Positions 7,561-15,746 of a stretch of DNA of 55,720 nucleotides are shown here, piece by piece. This DNA comes from a virus. Within the stretch, counting starts at the first letter, position 1, and every line of letters starts with the position of its first letter. The DNA is taken from the IMG/VR virus record IMGVR_UViG_3300023181_000007, positions 1 through 55,720 of that record. One strand, 5' to 3'. The position numbers and the translations under genes were made by a program. A model generated the notes under the pieces. That model was not told the DNA's origin, did no database searches, and was given only the letters and a program-made list of their open reading frames with translations.

Positions 7561-7884
7561 ATGTACACATACGACGATTGGAAAGCTCTAACGGCAAAAT
7601 TATCTATAACCAACAAAATAGTTGCAGAGATAACCGGCCTTTCAGAGCAAACGGTAAAGAATCAAATATCACCATCTAAAAAGCTGCCAACTTGGGCACG
7701 TTCGATGATATACATGGATAGGCAAGAATCAATTCAGGATTTAATAAAAGAGGCTAAGAATGTTTTAAATGACGAAATACCTCAAAAACCAAATTGCGAT
7801 TGTTACATTGATCATCAAGGATTTTTTAGACGTGGGAAATCAGGTTGTAAAATATCTAAAGAAAATCACCCTATATGGATATAG
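7561..7884 (+). CDS. Small HTH-like DNA-binding protein
   Basis: Residues 8-45 (ALTAKLSITNKIVAEITG then LSEQTVKNQISP) read as a helix-turn-helix with a recognition helix SEQTVKNQ. The C-terminus has CDCYIDHQGFFRRGKSGCK, a possible metal-binding tail. It may be a transcription regulator; its target is unknown. The AGTACT boxes upstream of the same island are one candidate, but nothing ties the two directly. Confidence 0.55.
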   Translation: MYTYDDWKALTAKLSITNKIVAEITGLSEQTVKNQISPSKKLPTWARSMIYMDRQESIQDLIKEAKNVLNDEIPQKPNCDCYIDHQGFFRRGKSGCKISKENHPIWI

Positions 7885-8198
7885 CGAAATATAAATCCGC
7901 AATGTTTAGTTTTAGTTGGATAGTTATATTGCGTATCTGCCAAGATCATCTTGATAATGAAAATTACAGAGAGGTTGATTTGATAAACAAAGCATTCGAC
8001 GAATATGAAAAGGATTTTGGGTTTAAAATACCAAGGTTTTTCAATAATGAGGCAATTGAGCTATATGAAAGCTTTCTTAAAGAATACAATTTAACAAAAA
8101 CGCATGTATTGACTTTGATTTACGATAACGTGGAACCGGCGCGCCTCTTTTTGTACGGAGACACAACCAACATAAATTTTACTTATGAAAAGGAATAA
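7875..8198 (+). CDS. Hypothetical protein
   Basis: This 107-residue helical protein overlaps the previous gene by 10 bases and the next by 14. It is not recognised. Confidence 0.65.
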   Translation: MDIAKYKSAMFSFSWIVILRICQDHLDNENYREVDLINKAFDEYEKDFGFKIPRFFNNEAIELYESFLKEYNLTKTHVLTLIYDNVEPARLFLYGDTTNINFTYEKE

Positions 8199-8529
8199 TT
8201 TAACCAAGGAAAATTTTTGGAATAAAATAGAGGGAAAATACCCTTTATCATTTGCTAATTTCAGTTTGTGGGTTGATTTATGGAAAATATCCAACAAAAC
8301 AGACACTTGGATTAGTTACGCCTTAGACCAACCTATTGGCTCTATAAAGTTTCATCATTACCCATATCCTATGCAATTCGGCGTTTTCTGCCAATATCTT
8401 GAGGATATGGAGTTAATGGAGGAGGATTTTAATTACTTTTCCATCAACTTAGATGAGTATATTGAGGAAACATTTATACTTCTTGAAATGAGATTAAAAT
8501 TAAAACAACAAAACCATGAAAAAGCGTAA
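8185..8529 (+). CDS. Hypothetical protein
   Basis: This 114-residue aromatic-rich acidic protein is not recognised. It overlaps both neighbours by 14 bases, so its translation is probably coupled to theirs. Confidence 0.65.
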   Translation: MKRNNLTKENFWNKIEGKYPLSFANFSLWVDLWKISNKTDTWISYALDQPIGSIKFHHYPYPMQFGVFCQYLEDMELMEEDFNYFSINLDEYIEETFILLEMRLKLKQQNHEKA

Positions 8530-8845
8530 GTTTAAAATACCTATTTATTTTGGAACTCTAATTGTAATTAAAACAAACGATTTTAAAGCAGTAATAAAAA
8601 AGTACGGCTTAGATAAATCATCGTCAGAATGTGACGCTTTTGTTTTTAGAATAGAAACCAAGAAAAGATTGAGATATTTTGCGGTGTTCAAAAAACATAA
8701 CGTTAGCAATATAGCTCATGAGGCCGTGCACATAGTAAGCGACATATTCCGGGACGGAGGCATAATACCGGATGTAAAGAACGATGAGCCGCAAGCCTAT
8801 CTTACCGGTTGGGTAGCTAATAAAATCCATAAAACATTAAAATAG
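8516..8845 (+). CDS. Putative small zinc metallopeptidase-like protein (HEAVH)
   Basis: This 109-residue protein carries HEAVH at residues 68-72, a perfect HExxH zincin motif, followed about 20 residues later by NDEPQAYLTGW, whose Glu could be the third zinc ligand as in gluzincins. The N-terminal half looks like a small beta sheet. Single-domain zincins of this size occur in Bacteroidota phages, but substrate and role are unknown. It lies in the island between the terminase genes. Confidence 0.55.
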   Translation: MKKRKFKIPIYFGTLIVIKTNDFKAVIKKYGLDKSSSECDAFVFRIETKKRLRYFAVFKKHNVSNIAHEAVHIVSDIFRDGGIIPDVKNDEPQAYLTGWVANKIHKTLK

Positions 8846-8846
8846 T

Positions 8847-9020
8847 ATGCAAAAATTAAAACATTGGTTTTTAATCTTAATAGGTGTTAGGAGTAAAAAT
8901 AAAATATACTATCATCAGGTAGTAGATAGATCATTATTGAGGGATTTGAAAAGAGCAATAAAGGCATGTAAGCGTTTAAATGAAGTATCGGAAAAATTAA
9001 CATTAACTTTGCATAAATAA
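8847..9020 (+). CDS. Hypothetical small basic protein (57 aa)
   Basis: The frame starts MQKLKHWFLILIGVRSKNK one base after the previous stop. It has a short hydrophobic N-terminal stretch and a basic helical C-terminus. The hydrophobic run is too short to be sure of a membrane anchor. Confidence 0.55.
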   Translation: MQKLKHWFLILIGVRSKNKIYYHQVVDRSLLRDLKRAIKACKRLNEVSEKLTLTLHK

Positions 9021-9029
9021 TGCAACGTT

Positions 9030-9686
9030 ATGACAGCAAAAGACATACAATCAATACTTGCAAAATACTACTCTAACGGCGTGCGATACCTTGTGCCAAA
9101 CGTTTACTTTTTTGGAGAGGCATATTGTGAAACTGATCTTTTAGTTATCAAAGAGGGCAATGGTTGGGTTTATGATATTGAAATAAAGATAAGCCGTGCC
9201 GACTTCAAAGCCGACTTTAACAAAAAGGACAAACACAACATATTGCGCCAAGGTGAATATTTAAGAAAAAGCACTAAACAAGTGCAAAATGAAGCCGGCC
9301 TTTTTGATCTTGTAGAAGTAGACAAATATTATCAATCCAAAAGACCGAACCGTTTTTACTTTGCGGTTCCTGACGGTTTAATTAAAATAGATGAAGTCCC
9401 GGAATATGCCGGGCTTTTGTATGTTAATGAATTTGGCAATGTAACTAAGGCAAAAGAGGCACCCATATTGCATAGGGAGGTCATAGAGCCGGAAAAAAGT
9501 CTTTGCCGTAAGTTTTATTATGCCTATGCTGAATTAAAGCTCTATAAGCAAGAAAACGGCATAAACAAACTAAAGAGTAAAATTGCAGAATTAGAAAAAG
9601 AGAACGAACAATTATCAAAGCTATTGAGAAAGTCAAATAGTGATTATTGGATTCTTGAGAGACAGTTAAAAAACCAATCAATATGA
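9030..9686 (+). CDS. PD-(D/E)XK nuclease-like protein (MmcB-like) with C-terminal coiled coil
   Basis: The 218-residue product shows, at residues 30-56, ETDLLVI followed by YDIEIKISRADFKADF. The acidic residue, then E-x-K on the next strand, is the core of the PD-(D/E)XK nuclease fold, and the arrangement resembles the MmcB family. Residues 175-210 form a coiled coil (INKLKSKIAELEKENEQLSK). It ends in a 4-base overlap with terL. Such a nuclease next to the terminase may help process or repair DNA before packaging; this is inference. Confidence 0.6.
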   Translation: MTAKDIQSILAKYYSNGVRYLVPNVYFFGEAYCETDLLVIKEGNGWVYDIEIKISRADFKADFNKKDKHNILRQGEYLRKSTKQVQNEAGLFDLVEVDKYYQSKRPNRFYFAVPDGLIKIDEVPEYAGLLYVNEFGNVTKAKEAPILHREVIEPEKSLCRKFYYAYAELKLYKQENGINKLKSKIAELEKENEQLSKLLRKSNSDYWILERQLKNQSI

Positions 9687-11278
9687 GTGCTAAGACAGAC
9701 AATAATGTAATAAGTCCTCAAGCCGGTTATCAAATGGACGCCTTGAGTAGTTCGGCCGATATAGTTATTGGAGGCGGCGCGGCGGGTGTTGGTAAAACAT
9801 TTACTTTGCTGCTTGAAACCTTGCGTAATATTTATACACCCAATTTTGGTGCGGTTGTGTTCCGTAGAACGTCCCCAATGATCAGGGCGGAGGGTGGTCT
9901 TTGGGATGCCTCCGAAAAGATGTTTACTTTGATAGAGGGCGCAACACCAATTGAGAGCCGTTTAGAATGGGATTTTGGTAGGAATGTAAAGATCAAGTTT
10001 TCTCATTTAGAATATGAAAAAAACATTTACGATTGGCAGGGTTCAGAGATTCCCCTTATATGCTTTGATGAGCTTACGCACTTTACTAAAAAGATGTTCT
10101 TTTATCTTTTATCCCGTAACCGATCAACTTGCGGTGTTAGGCCGTATGTAAGAGCCACGTGTAACCCGGACCCGGATAGTTGGGTTGCTGATTTAATTGC
10201 TTGGTGGATCGGTCCGGATGGTTACCCATTACCGGAGCGTCAGGGAGTGTTACGTTATTTTATGGTTGATAAAGACAATTATGTATGGGGTGATTCTTAT
10301 GAGGAGGTTATAGCCAAATGTTGGGACACTTTAAAACCTATGGTTGAGAAATCAGGATTAAACCCAAGAGACTTTGTTAAATCAATTACATTTATAGGCG
10401 GTTCCATTTATGATAACAAAGAACTATTAACTGTAAACCCGCAATACTTAGGAAATCTTAACGCCCAAGATGAAGCGACAAAGAGCCAACTTTTAGGGGG
10501 AAATTGGCACGTTAAAGTTTCACGAAATGACATATATGATTTTAATAAATTCAACGATATATTTACCAATACCCACGTTAAGGTAAAAATTGAGCAGCTT
10601 AAAAAAGATATTATTACCTATGAGGGTTCATATTTGCCAAACATTGAGAATGATATTAAGCTTTGGAGATCATTAGTCAAAAAATGCATAACGGCGGATA
10701 TAGCGTTAAAAGGATCTGATTTATTTGTTGCCTTAGCATGGGAGGGTAAAATGATCATTGATTTTGTAGTTTATGAAGTAAGCAAGGGGAATGTTGTTGT
10801 AAATGCAATAAAAGGCTTGGCTATAAGGCACGGAATACCAAACAGCGAGATATATTTTGATAATGATGGTGCGGGAGCTTTCGTTGATGGATTTATTGAG
10901 GGTGCTATAGAATTTAAAAACGGTGCCGCCGCCGTAAACGGAGAGGCTTATAATCATTTGAAAAGCCAATGTTATTTTAAATCAGGTGCGGCCGTGTCAC
11001 GTGGTGAGTACTATTGCCCGGAGGAGATCGCTAATAAAAAGACCGTTGGAGATATGACTTTTAAAGAAGCCCTTAAGCGAGAGCGTAAAGCAATTAAGCA
11101 AGGAAAGGCCGACGACGACGGAAAATTACAGGTAATACGTAAGAAAGAAATGAAACTTTATCTAAACGGACAAAGCCCGGATTACATGGATGCGTTTATG
11201 ATGAGAGAATTTGTAGATTTGCATGTACTAATAATTCATGAGACTGATAATGAAACCGCTAATCGAATAATAAGATAA
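9683..11278 (+). CDS. terL: Terminase large subunit
   Basis: This 531-residue protein is the packaging motor. The N-terminal ATPase domain has Walker A GGGAAGVGKTF at residues 30-40 and Walker B IPLICFDELTHF near residues 122-131. The C-terminal part has the acidic residues expected for the RNase H-like nuclease (ADIALKG, EIYFDNDGAGAFVDGF, PDYMDAFM). Length is normal for the family. It overlaps the upstream nuclease gene by 4 bases and is followed directly by the portal gene, the standard order. Confidence 0.95.
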   Translation: MSAKTDNNVISPQAGYQMDALSSSADIVIGGGAAGVGKTFTLLLETLRNIYTPNFGAVVFRRTSPMIRAEGGLWDASEKMFTLIEGATPIESRLEWDFGRNVKIKFSHLEYEKNIYDWQGSEIPLICFDELTHFTKKMFFYLLSRNRSTCGVRPYVRATCNPDPDSWVADLIAWWIGPDGYPLPERQGVLRYFMVDKDNYVWGDSYEEVIAKCWDTLKPMVEKSGLNPRDFVKSITFIGGSIYDNKELLTVNPQYLGNLNAQDEATKSQLLGGNWHVKVSRNDIYDFNKFNDIFTNTHVKVKIEQLKKDIITYEGSYLPNIENDIKLWRSLVKKCITADIALKGSDLFVALAWEGKMIIDFVVYEVSKGNVVVNAIKGLAIRHGIPNSEIYFDNDGAGAFVDGFIEGAIEFKNGAAAVNGEAYNHLKSQCYFKSGAAVSRGEYYCPEEIANKKTVGDMTFKEALKRERKAIKQGKADDDGKLQVIRKKEMKLYLNGQSPDYMDAFMMREFVDLHVLIIHETDNETANRIIR

Positions 11279-11280
11279 TT

Positions 11281-12708
11281 ATGGATGAGATAATAAAGTT
11301 ACTTAAGGCAAAACCGGAGGAGGCAATAACACAGTTAACGCAATATCAAAAACCTACCGAGAAAATAGAGCGAAACCGCAAAGAATATTCCGAGCTTAAA
11401 CGAGATAATCGTGATACTCAAGTTGGCAAGGCTATTAAAGATAAAGATATACCCGCATCAGGAAATAAACCCGCATCAAGGGTAATAGGAAATCGTGTTG
11501 CGGTTCCATTTCAAAAAAAGATTGTTACTACATCAACAGCTTTTGAGGTTGGCGAAAAGGTTGTTATAACGCCAAGGATCTCAAGCAACCTATCAATAGA
11601 GATATTGCGCCTATGGGATGTTATCAGGATTGACGATAAAATACAAAAGCTTATTGAGGTTAAGAAGTCAGAGACAGAAAGCGCAATTGTTTTCTATATT
11701 GATAAGATTGACCCGGATAAAAGTTTCAACAAAATACTTGGGCCAAATAAAACCATTGACATAAAAGCCGTTGTTAGAACCTCAAAGGAGGGCAAAATGA
11801 GCATTTATAAAGACTCTTATGGAGACATGAAAGCCTTTGTTTGGCAGTTTACCGAAAAAGTAGGTGATAAAGAGATTAAAAAAGTATGGATATATGACGA
11901 CACTAAATTGTACATACTTGATGATTCAACCGGTAAACTTGGGTTGGTTAGTGAATTGGCACACGGTTTTTCTAAAATACCGGTTGTTTACTTTGAGCAA
12001 GATTTCCCGGAGTGGTACGATGTTGAGGAAATGATAGATCGTTTCGAGGTTAATCTTAGTAAATTAGGTTCGGCCAATGATTATGCCGGTTATCCTTTGC
12101 TTAAATTATACGGTACCCTTACGAGTGGCATGCCTACTAAAGACGATGATGGTAAAACCTTGAGGTTTCCGGTTAAAGAAAGGCAGTCAGACGGGAAAAC
12201 ATCACACGGAGACGCGGAATTTTTAACAATGGATAACGCCCCGGAAAGCGTTAAGTTAGAAATGGACACTTTAGAAAAGCTTATATACACCCTGTCAAAT
12301 ACACCACAATTAGGTTTAAGCGAGTTAAACGGCTTAGGTGCTATATCAGGTATTGCAATACGTTTATTGTTCTTAGATGCAATAATTAAGGCAAAACTAA
12401 ACGAGGGAGGGAATAGAACGAGTATAGAGAGGATTTTAAATGTTTTGATTTCCGGAACTGTAACAACCACAAACGCCTCAATGAAAGGAGAGGCCGAAAA
12501 CTTATTTTTTGATGTAAGTTTTAAAAGTATATTACCAATTGATTTCACGGAATTAGTTGAATACCTTACCCAAGGGGTTGAGGCCGGTGTAATAAGCAAA
12601 AAGACAGCCGTTGAAAAGCTTGCGTTAACGGGAGATAGTGAGGGGGAGATAAAACAGATTGAGACGGAAAAAGCAGCCGAACCCACAAAACCAACTCCAA
12701 CAATTTAA
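11281..12708 (+). CDS. Portal protein
   Basis: This 475-residue protein follows terL after 2 bases. It resembles SPP1 gp6-type portals: a conserved beta region with RVIGNRVAVPFQKKIVTTS, a central part with HGFSKIPVVYFEQDFPEWYDVEEM, and a helical stem and crown region rich in Thr and Gly followed by an acidic, Lys-rich tail. The portal forms the ring through which DNA is pumped. Its gene ends just before a separate promoter. Confidence 0.85.
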   Translation: MDEIIKLLKAKPEEAITQLTQYQKPTEKIERNRKEYSELKRDNRDTQVGKAIKDKDIPASGNKPASRVIGNRVAVPFQKKIVTTSTAFEVGEKVVITPRISSNLSIEILRLWDVIRIDDKIQKLIEVKKSETESAIVFYIDKIDPDKSFNKILGPNKTIDIKAVVRTSKEGKMSIYKDSYGDMKAFVWQFTEKVGDKEIKKVWIYDDTKLYILDDSTGKLGLVSELAHGFSKIPVVYFEQDFPEWYDVEEMIDRFEVNLSKLGSANDYAGYPLLKLYGTLTSGMPTKDDDGKTLRFPVKERQSDGKTSHGDAEFLTMDNAPESVKLEMDTLEKLIYTLSNTPQLGLSELNGLGAISGIAIRLLFLDAIIKAKLNEGGNRTSIERILNVLISGTVTTTNASMKGEAENLFFDVSFKSILPIDFTELVEYLTQGVEAGVISKKTAVEKLALTGDSEGEIKQIETEKAAEPTKPTPTI

Positions 12709-12729
12709 AAAATAATATATTTTTATTGC

Positions 12730-12757
12730 TTTGTATAATAAAATATTATTATATTTG
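12730..12757 (+). promoter_or_regulatory. Promoter of the accessory cassette after portal
   Basis: TATATTTG (12750-12757) is a perfect -7 box. The -33 box is TTTG at 12730-12733 (16-base spacer) or TTG at 12726-12728 (21-base spacer). The spacer contains alternating AATAAAATATTATT, as at other promoters here. Confidence 0.75.
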
Positions 12758-12758
12758 T

Positions 12759-12790
12759 CCCTGTAATACAATATGTGTTGCAGGGATTTT
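12759..12790 (+). promoter_or_regulatory. Leader hairpin followed by T run (attenuator-like)
   Basis: CCCTGTAATAC (12759-12769) pairs with GTGTTGCAGGG (12775-12785) with two G-T pairs and a five-base loop, then ATTTTT. It begins two bases after the -7 box, so it would form at the extreme 5' end of the transcript. It could protect the RNA or cause early termination. Confidence 0.6.
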
Positions 12791-12810
12791 TAATTAAAAA
12801 ACGTGGAATA

Positions 12811-13032
12811 ATGACAAATTCAAACAAAGCAGACATTGCAAAGAGAAACCAAGAAACCGAAAGAGACATACAGTTTATGATAAAAGGTTTTAAAGATGAG
12901 GGTTATGATTCTGAAAAATTAAATACAGTTCTTTTTCATGCCAATAACTTTGAACAAAGAGGAGGATCTAATGCAAACAGAAGAATGATACAGGCAGCAA
13001 AAAGGCTGTTGAGTACTCCTGAAATATTTTAA
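12811..13032 (+). CDS. Hypothetical small protein
   Basis: The 73-residue product starts MTNSNKADIAKRNQETERD. The in-frame ATG at 12775 is rejected because it lies in the leader hairpin. The real ATG is preceded by CGTGGAATA, a variant of the motif found around GTG starts elsewhere in the genome. The protein is charged and helical. Function unknown. Confidence 0.65.
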   Translation: MTNSNKADIAKRNQETERDIQFMIKGFKDEGYDSEKLNTVLFHANNFEQRGGSNANRRMIQAAKRLLSTPEIF

Positions 13033-13049
13033 TTAAAAACATTATTGTC

Positions 13050-13289
13050 GTGGAAAACAATTGGAAAAACTTCAATCAAAGAGCAATAGTAAACATGCAA
13101 ACTATTGTAAATGTTCATGAGCATAGAACAAATAGAATTTGTCCGTATGTAATAGAGAAAGAAACCCTATTACATTACAGCGATACAAAAATTACAATGT
13201 TCGATTATCATTTTGAACATGAGACGTATTTATTTTCAACTGACAACAAAAACATTGGGTTTGTTGCAAGTGTATTTTGCTTAAACTAA
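13050..13289 (+). CDS. Hypothetical protein, GTG start in TCGTGGAA context
   Basis: This 79-residue protein starts with GTG inside TCGTGGAA (13048-13055), with AAAAACAT at 13035-13042. It contains several His and Cys residues, but no known motif. Function unknown. Confidence 0.65.
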   Translation: MENNWKNFNQRAIVNMQTIVNVHEHRTNRICPYVIEKETLLHYSDTKITMFDYHFEHETYLFSTDNKNIGFVASVFCLN

Positions 13290-13317
13290 TTTATAAATCA
13301 ATAAAACTTTATTTATC

Positions 13318-14103
13318 GTGGAAACTACAAAAAAAACTATCACAGTACTTTTAATGATGATCTCATTAACTTCATTTTCTCAAACAAATTTTAATTACGG
13401 GATGGGTTCAATTGTCTCTCAAGTCATAAGCCCAACTATAGATGTAAATAGTGAGCAAACTAGTCTTTACGGAGGAAAAGGATTGGCAGCTTTTTACATA
13501 AACAAACCAATAACAACGCGTCATGATTCTTTTACCTTAGGAGGCGGTTATAAATATAGCGACGATGGTAATTTTAGCAATCCTGAATTATACGTAAGTC
13601 GTTGCGGTGCTAATGATGATCGTTTTAGAATGGCCTTAATATTTGGAATGTATAGAATAACCGGAGACAATCAGCAAACCGCAAGGGGTACAACTTATTT
13701 ATCGAGGCGCGCAAGTTATGCCGGGGCTGCTTTGTCTTATCACTTTGAAAACAATAATTACTTTGGCGTTAAAGTTGGAGACGTTTATGATGTGGCATAC
13801 ACCGACGGGAGTGACAGCGTTTATTATTTATTTGAAGCTATGACTCCAACAGCTTTCACAAACTTCAATGTTTTTGATAATGGGTTTGAAAAAGTATCTA
13901 TATACGCTCAAGCCTCTTATAATGCTGTTGAGAAAACAAAATACACCGCCGCCGTAAACTTTGAAAATGAGAGGTTGGTTTTAGGAGCTTGGGCCGACGT
14001 TAATATTGGAGCACGTGCCAAATACAAAACCGATTGGCTAGATGTTCAAGTTACTTATGAAAAAGGTTTCTTTGTTGGATTGATAATAAAAGATATACCG
14101 TAA
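13318..14103 (+). CDS. Secreted beta-barrel-like outer membrane protein
   Basis: This 261-residue protein has a Sec signal peptide (TITVLLMMISLTSFSQ, cut near residue 22) and a mature part made of alternating amphipathic beta strands with many aromatic girdle residues, such as SFTLGGGYKYS, ASYAGAALSYHFE and KVSIYAQASYNAV. This is the look of a small outer-membrane barrel, though no C-terminal aromatic residue closes it. The GTG start lies in TTATCGTGGAA (13313-13323). In a cassette between head genes with its own promoter it behaves like a moron gene that alters the host surface; receptor masking is one possibility. Confidence 0.65.
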   Translation: METTKKTITVLLMMISLTSFSQTNFNYGMGSIVSQVISPTIDVNSEQTSLYGGKGLAAFYINKPITTRHDSFTLGGGYKYSDDGNFSNPELYVSRCGANDDRFRMALIFGMYRITGDNQQTARGTTYLSRRASYAGAALSYHFENNNYFGVKVGDVYDVAYTDGSDSVYYLFEAMTPTAFTNFNVFDNGFEKVSIYAQASYNAVEKTKYTAAVNFENERLVLGAWADVNIGARAKYKTDWLDVQVTYEKGFFVGLIIKDIP

Positions 14104-14552
14104 TGGATGCCTTAGATATAAGAAGCTTATCCGTTGGAAATGCTGCAATAAGCTTAAAAGGCAAATTGATTGAGCTTAATACAACTATGTTGGGGCAATA
14201 TCAGCTTTGGTTAACTAATGAACAAAAATGGCAATGCCCTTTTCAGGGAATTATCATTACAAACTTAACATTGCCAAGATTAGGTTTTGTTTTGGAGGCG
14301 GAATTAAAAACAGTTATCCCGGAGGATTTGGATTATGGAGGGTTTGAAAACGTCCACATGCACGAATTAGGCTTTGCGATCGGTTTTAAAGATAATGATT
14401 GGCGTTTGCTTACAATTCTATTTGAGCCCGGCAATACAATATTAATCTCACAGGGTAGTAAACCATTGATGTATATACATGAGATACAAAACAATTTATT
14501 TTGGGTGCATGGTGAGCATTTGGATTATCAAATAGATCAAAACGAAAAATAA
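14103..14552 (+). CDS. Hypothetical protein
   Basis: This 149-residue soluble, beta-rich protein overlaps the barrel gene stop by one base (TAATG), so the two are probably translated together. No family is recognised and there is no signal peptide. Confidence 0.7.
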   Translation: MDALDIRSLSVGNAAISLKGKLIELNTTMLGQYQLWLTNEQKWQCPFQGIIITNLTLPRLGFVLEAELKTVIPEDLDYGGFENVHMHELGFAIGFKDNDWRLLTILFEPGNTILISQGSKPLMYIHEIQNNLFWVHGEHLDYQIDQNEK

Positions 14553-14569
14553 ACTAAATCTAAAATAGT

Positions 14570-14665
14570 ATGATAGGTAAATTCATAATTGGCGTAATAT
14601 TGGGGTTTTGTATTTGCGTTGCTGCAAGTGCATTGATCGGTTTAGTAATAATAATATTTTGGTAG
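14570..14665 (+). CDS. Tiny single-span membrane protein (31 aa)
   Basis: A 32-codon frame starting MIGKFIIGVILGFC is almost wholly hydrophobic (about residues 5-30). It fits between two genes with a 1-base gap to the next. It may be a small inner-membrane peptide; the role is unknown. Confidence 0.55.
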   Translation: MIGKFIIGVILGFCICVAASALIGLVIIIFW

Positions 14666-14666
14666 C

Positions 14667-15302
14667 ATGAAAAATAAAACAGTAAAAAAGCTCATTAAAA
14701 AGCAGCTTAAGACAAAAGAGGCTTTAATTGATGCAAAAAATGGAATGATAAAGTTTTTTAATTTTATAACCCTGTTTTTGTGTTGTTGGTTCTTTGCTTG
14801 TTTAATAGCGGGAATAAATATTAAAGATGATACTTTAGAAATAGCATCTTACGTAAACGCATCGGCAATTATAATATGGCTGTTGTTTGTATTTTGTTAC
14901 AATTACTCACTTTCAAAAAAAATATCTAAAAGTGATATTGCTCTTGAGGAATTGGTTAAATCATGGAACTTTGGAGAGAAAAAATATAAATCTAAAAAAA
15001 CACAGCCTTTACACGTTAAAAATAGTTGTCTTAATCCTGTTATTCAGGAGGGGGATGAGGAGTATAGATATAGGGTTACAGCATTGGCAACATACATAAC
15101 TGTTAACCATGATTTAGATGCAGCAATAAATAAAATAATCCTTTGGCTAGATAATACCCCTCTTAGCCTTGATGATTTAGAAAAAATATTTAATTCATTT
15201 ACTGCAAATACTATTATAAAACACAGCAATCTAATTGAGATATATTCCAATAAAGACGTTGATTATATAATTGATGAAATACAAAAAGAAGCTAACAAAT
15301 AA
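14667..15302 (+). CDS. Membrane protein with two transmembrane helices
   Basis: This 211-residue protein has a basic N-terminus and two hydrophobic helices near residues 29-50 and 57-80, followed by a cytoplasmic domain of about 130 residues that is mainly helical. No enzyme motif is visible. In a cassette with a secreted barrel-like protein, it may belong to an envelope-modifying function. Confidence 0.65.
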   Translation: MKNKTVKKLIKKQLKTKEALIDAKNGMIKFFNFITLFLCCWFFACLIAGINIKDDTLEIASYVNASAIIIWLLFVFCYNYSLSKKISKSDIALEELVKSWNFGEKKYKSKKTQPLHVKNSCLNPVIQEGDEEYRYRVTALATYITVNHDLDAAINKIILWLDNTPLSLDDLEKIFNSFTANTIIKHSNLIEIYSNKDVDYIIDEIQKEANK

Positions 15303-15310
15303 ATAAACGC

Positions 15311-15592
15311 ATGAAATCAATTAATTTTAAAGAGGCCAACGGAAATATAACCGACATTGACGGCACCGAAATAAAGGCCTATAAAAGCGGAGACAGAAAA
15401 GGCATTATTGTATTGGGTTATAAGTTAAGTATAAAGGAAAGGCTTTATATTTTGTTTTTCGGCAAGCTTTGGTTTGCCCAAGTAACCAATAACGCCAATG
15501 TAAAACCGTTTAGGTTAACGATTAACAAATATCAGTTGATACAAAAAATACCAAAGAAAGAAAATACAGAATCAAAACTAAAAAAGACTTAG
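15311..15592 (+). CDS. Hypothetical basic protein
   Basis: This 93-residue basic protein is not recognised. It is the last gene of the cassette and is followed by a strong terminator. Confidence 0.65.
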   Translation: MKSINFKEANGNITDIDGTEIKAYKSGDRKGIIVLGYKLSIKERLYILFFGKLWFAQVTNNANVKPFRLTINKYQLIQKIPKKENTESKLKKT

Positions 15593-15640
15593 ATTTGTCT
15601 TGTAATAAAAATGTTTAGTTTGATTGATTTGGTTAATGAG

Positions 15641-15675
15641 GCCCCTCCCGGTAACACGGAGCAGGGGCTTTTTTT
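15641..15675 (+). terminator. Intrinsic terminator ending the accessory cassette
   Basis: GCCCCT (15641-15646) pairs with AGGGGC (15663-15668), with an inner CCG/CGG stem, followed by seven T. It separates the cassette from the head operon. Confidence 0.8.
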
Positions 15676-15688
15676 ATGGTAAATAGTG

Positions 15689-15715
15689 TTTGTATAGTAT
15701 TTATTTATAGCTTTG
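15689..15715 (+). promoter_or_regulatory. Putative promoter of the head and tail operon
   Basis: TTTG (15689-15692) and TAGCTTTG (15708-15715) form a Bacteroidota-type pair with a short 15-base spacer. It stands directly after a terminator and before the scaffold gene, where a late promoter is expected. Confidence 0.55.
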
Positions 15716-15746
15716 TCCTATTATTAACAATTTAATCACTATCATT

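Noticed and set aside
12090-12686. Long open frame on the minus strand (198 codons) within the portal gene
   Set aside because: It is a shadow of a well-supported gene on the + strand. The same holds for all other minus-strand frames; no convincing gene on that strand was found.
9683-12708. Shine-Dalgarno sites before head genes
   Set aside because: GGAG-like strings are present in coding sequence but are not placed consistently before starts. Flavobacteriia make little use of them.
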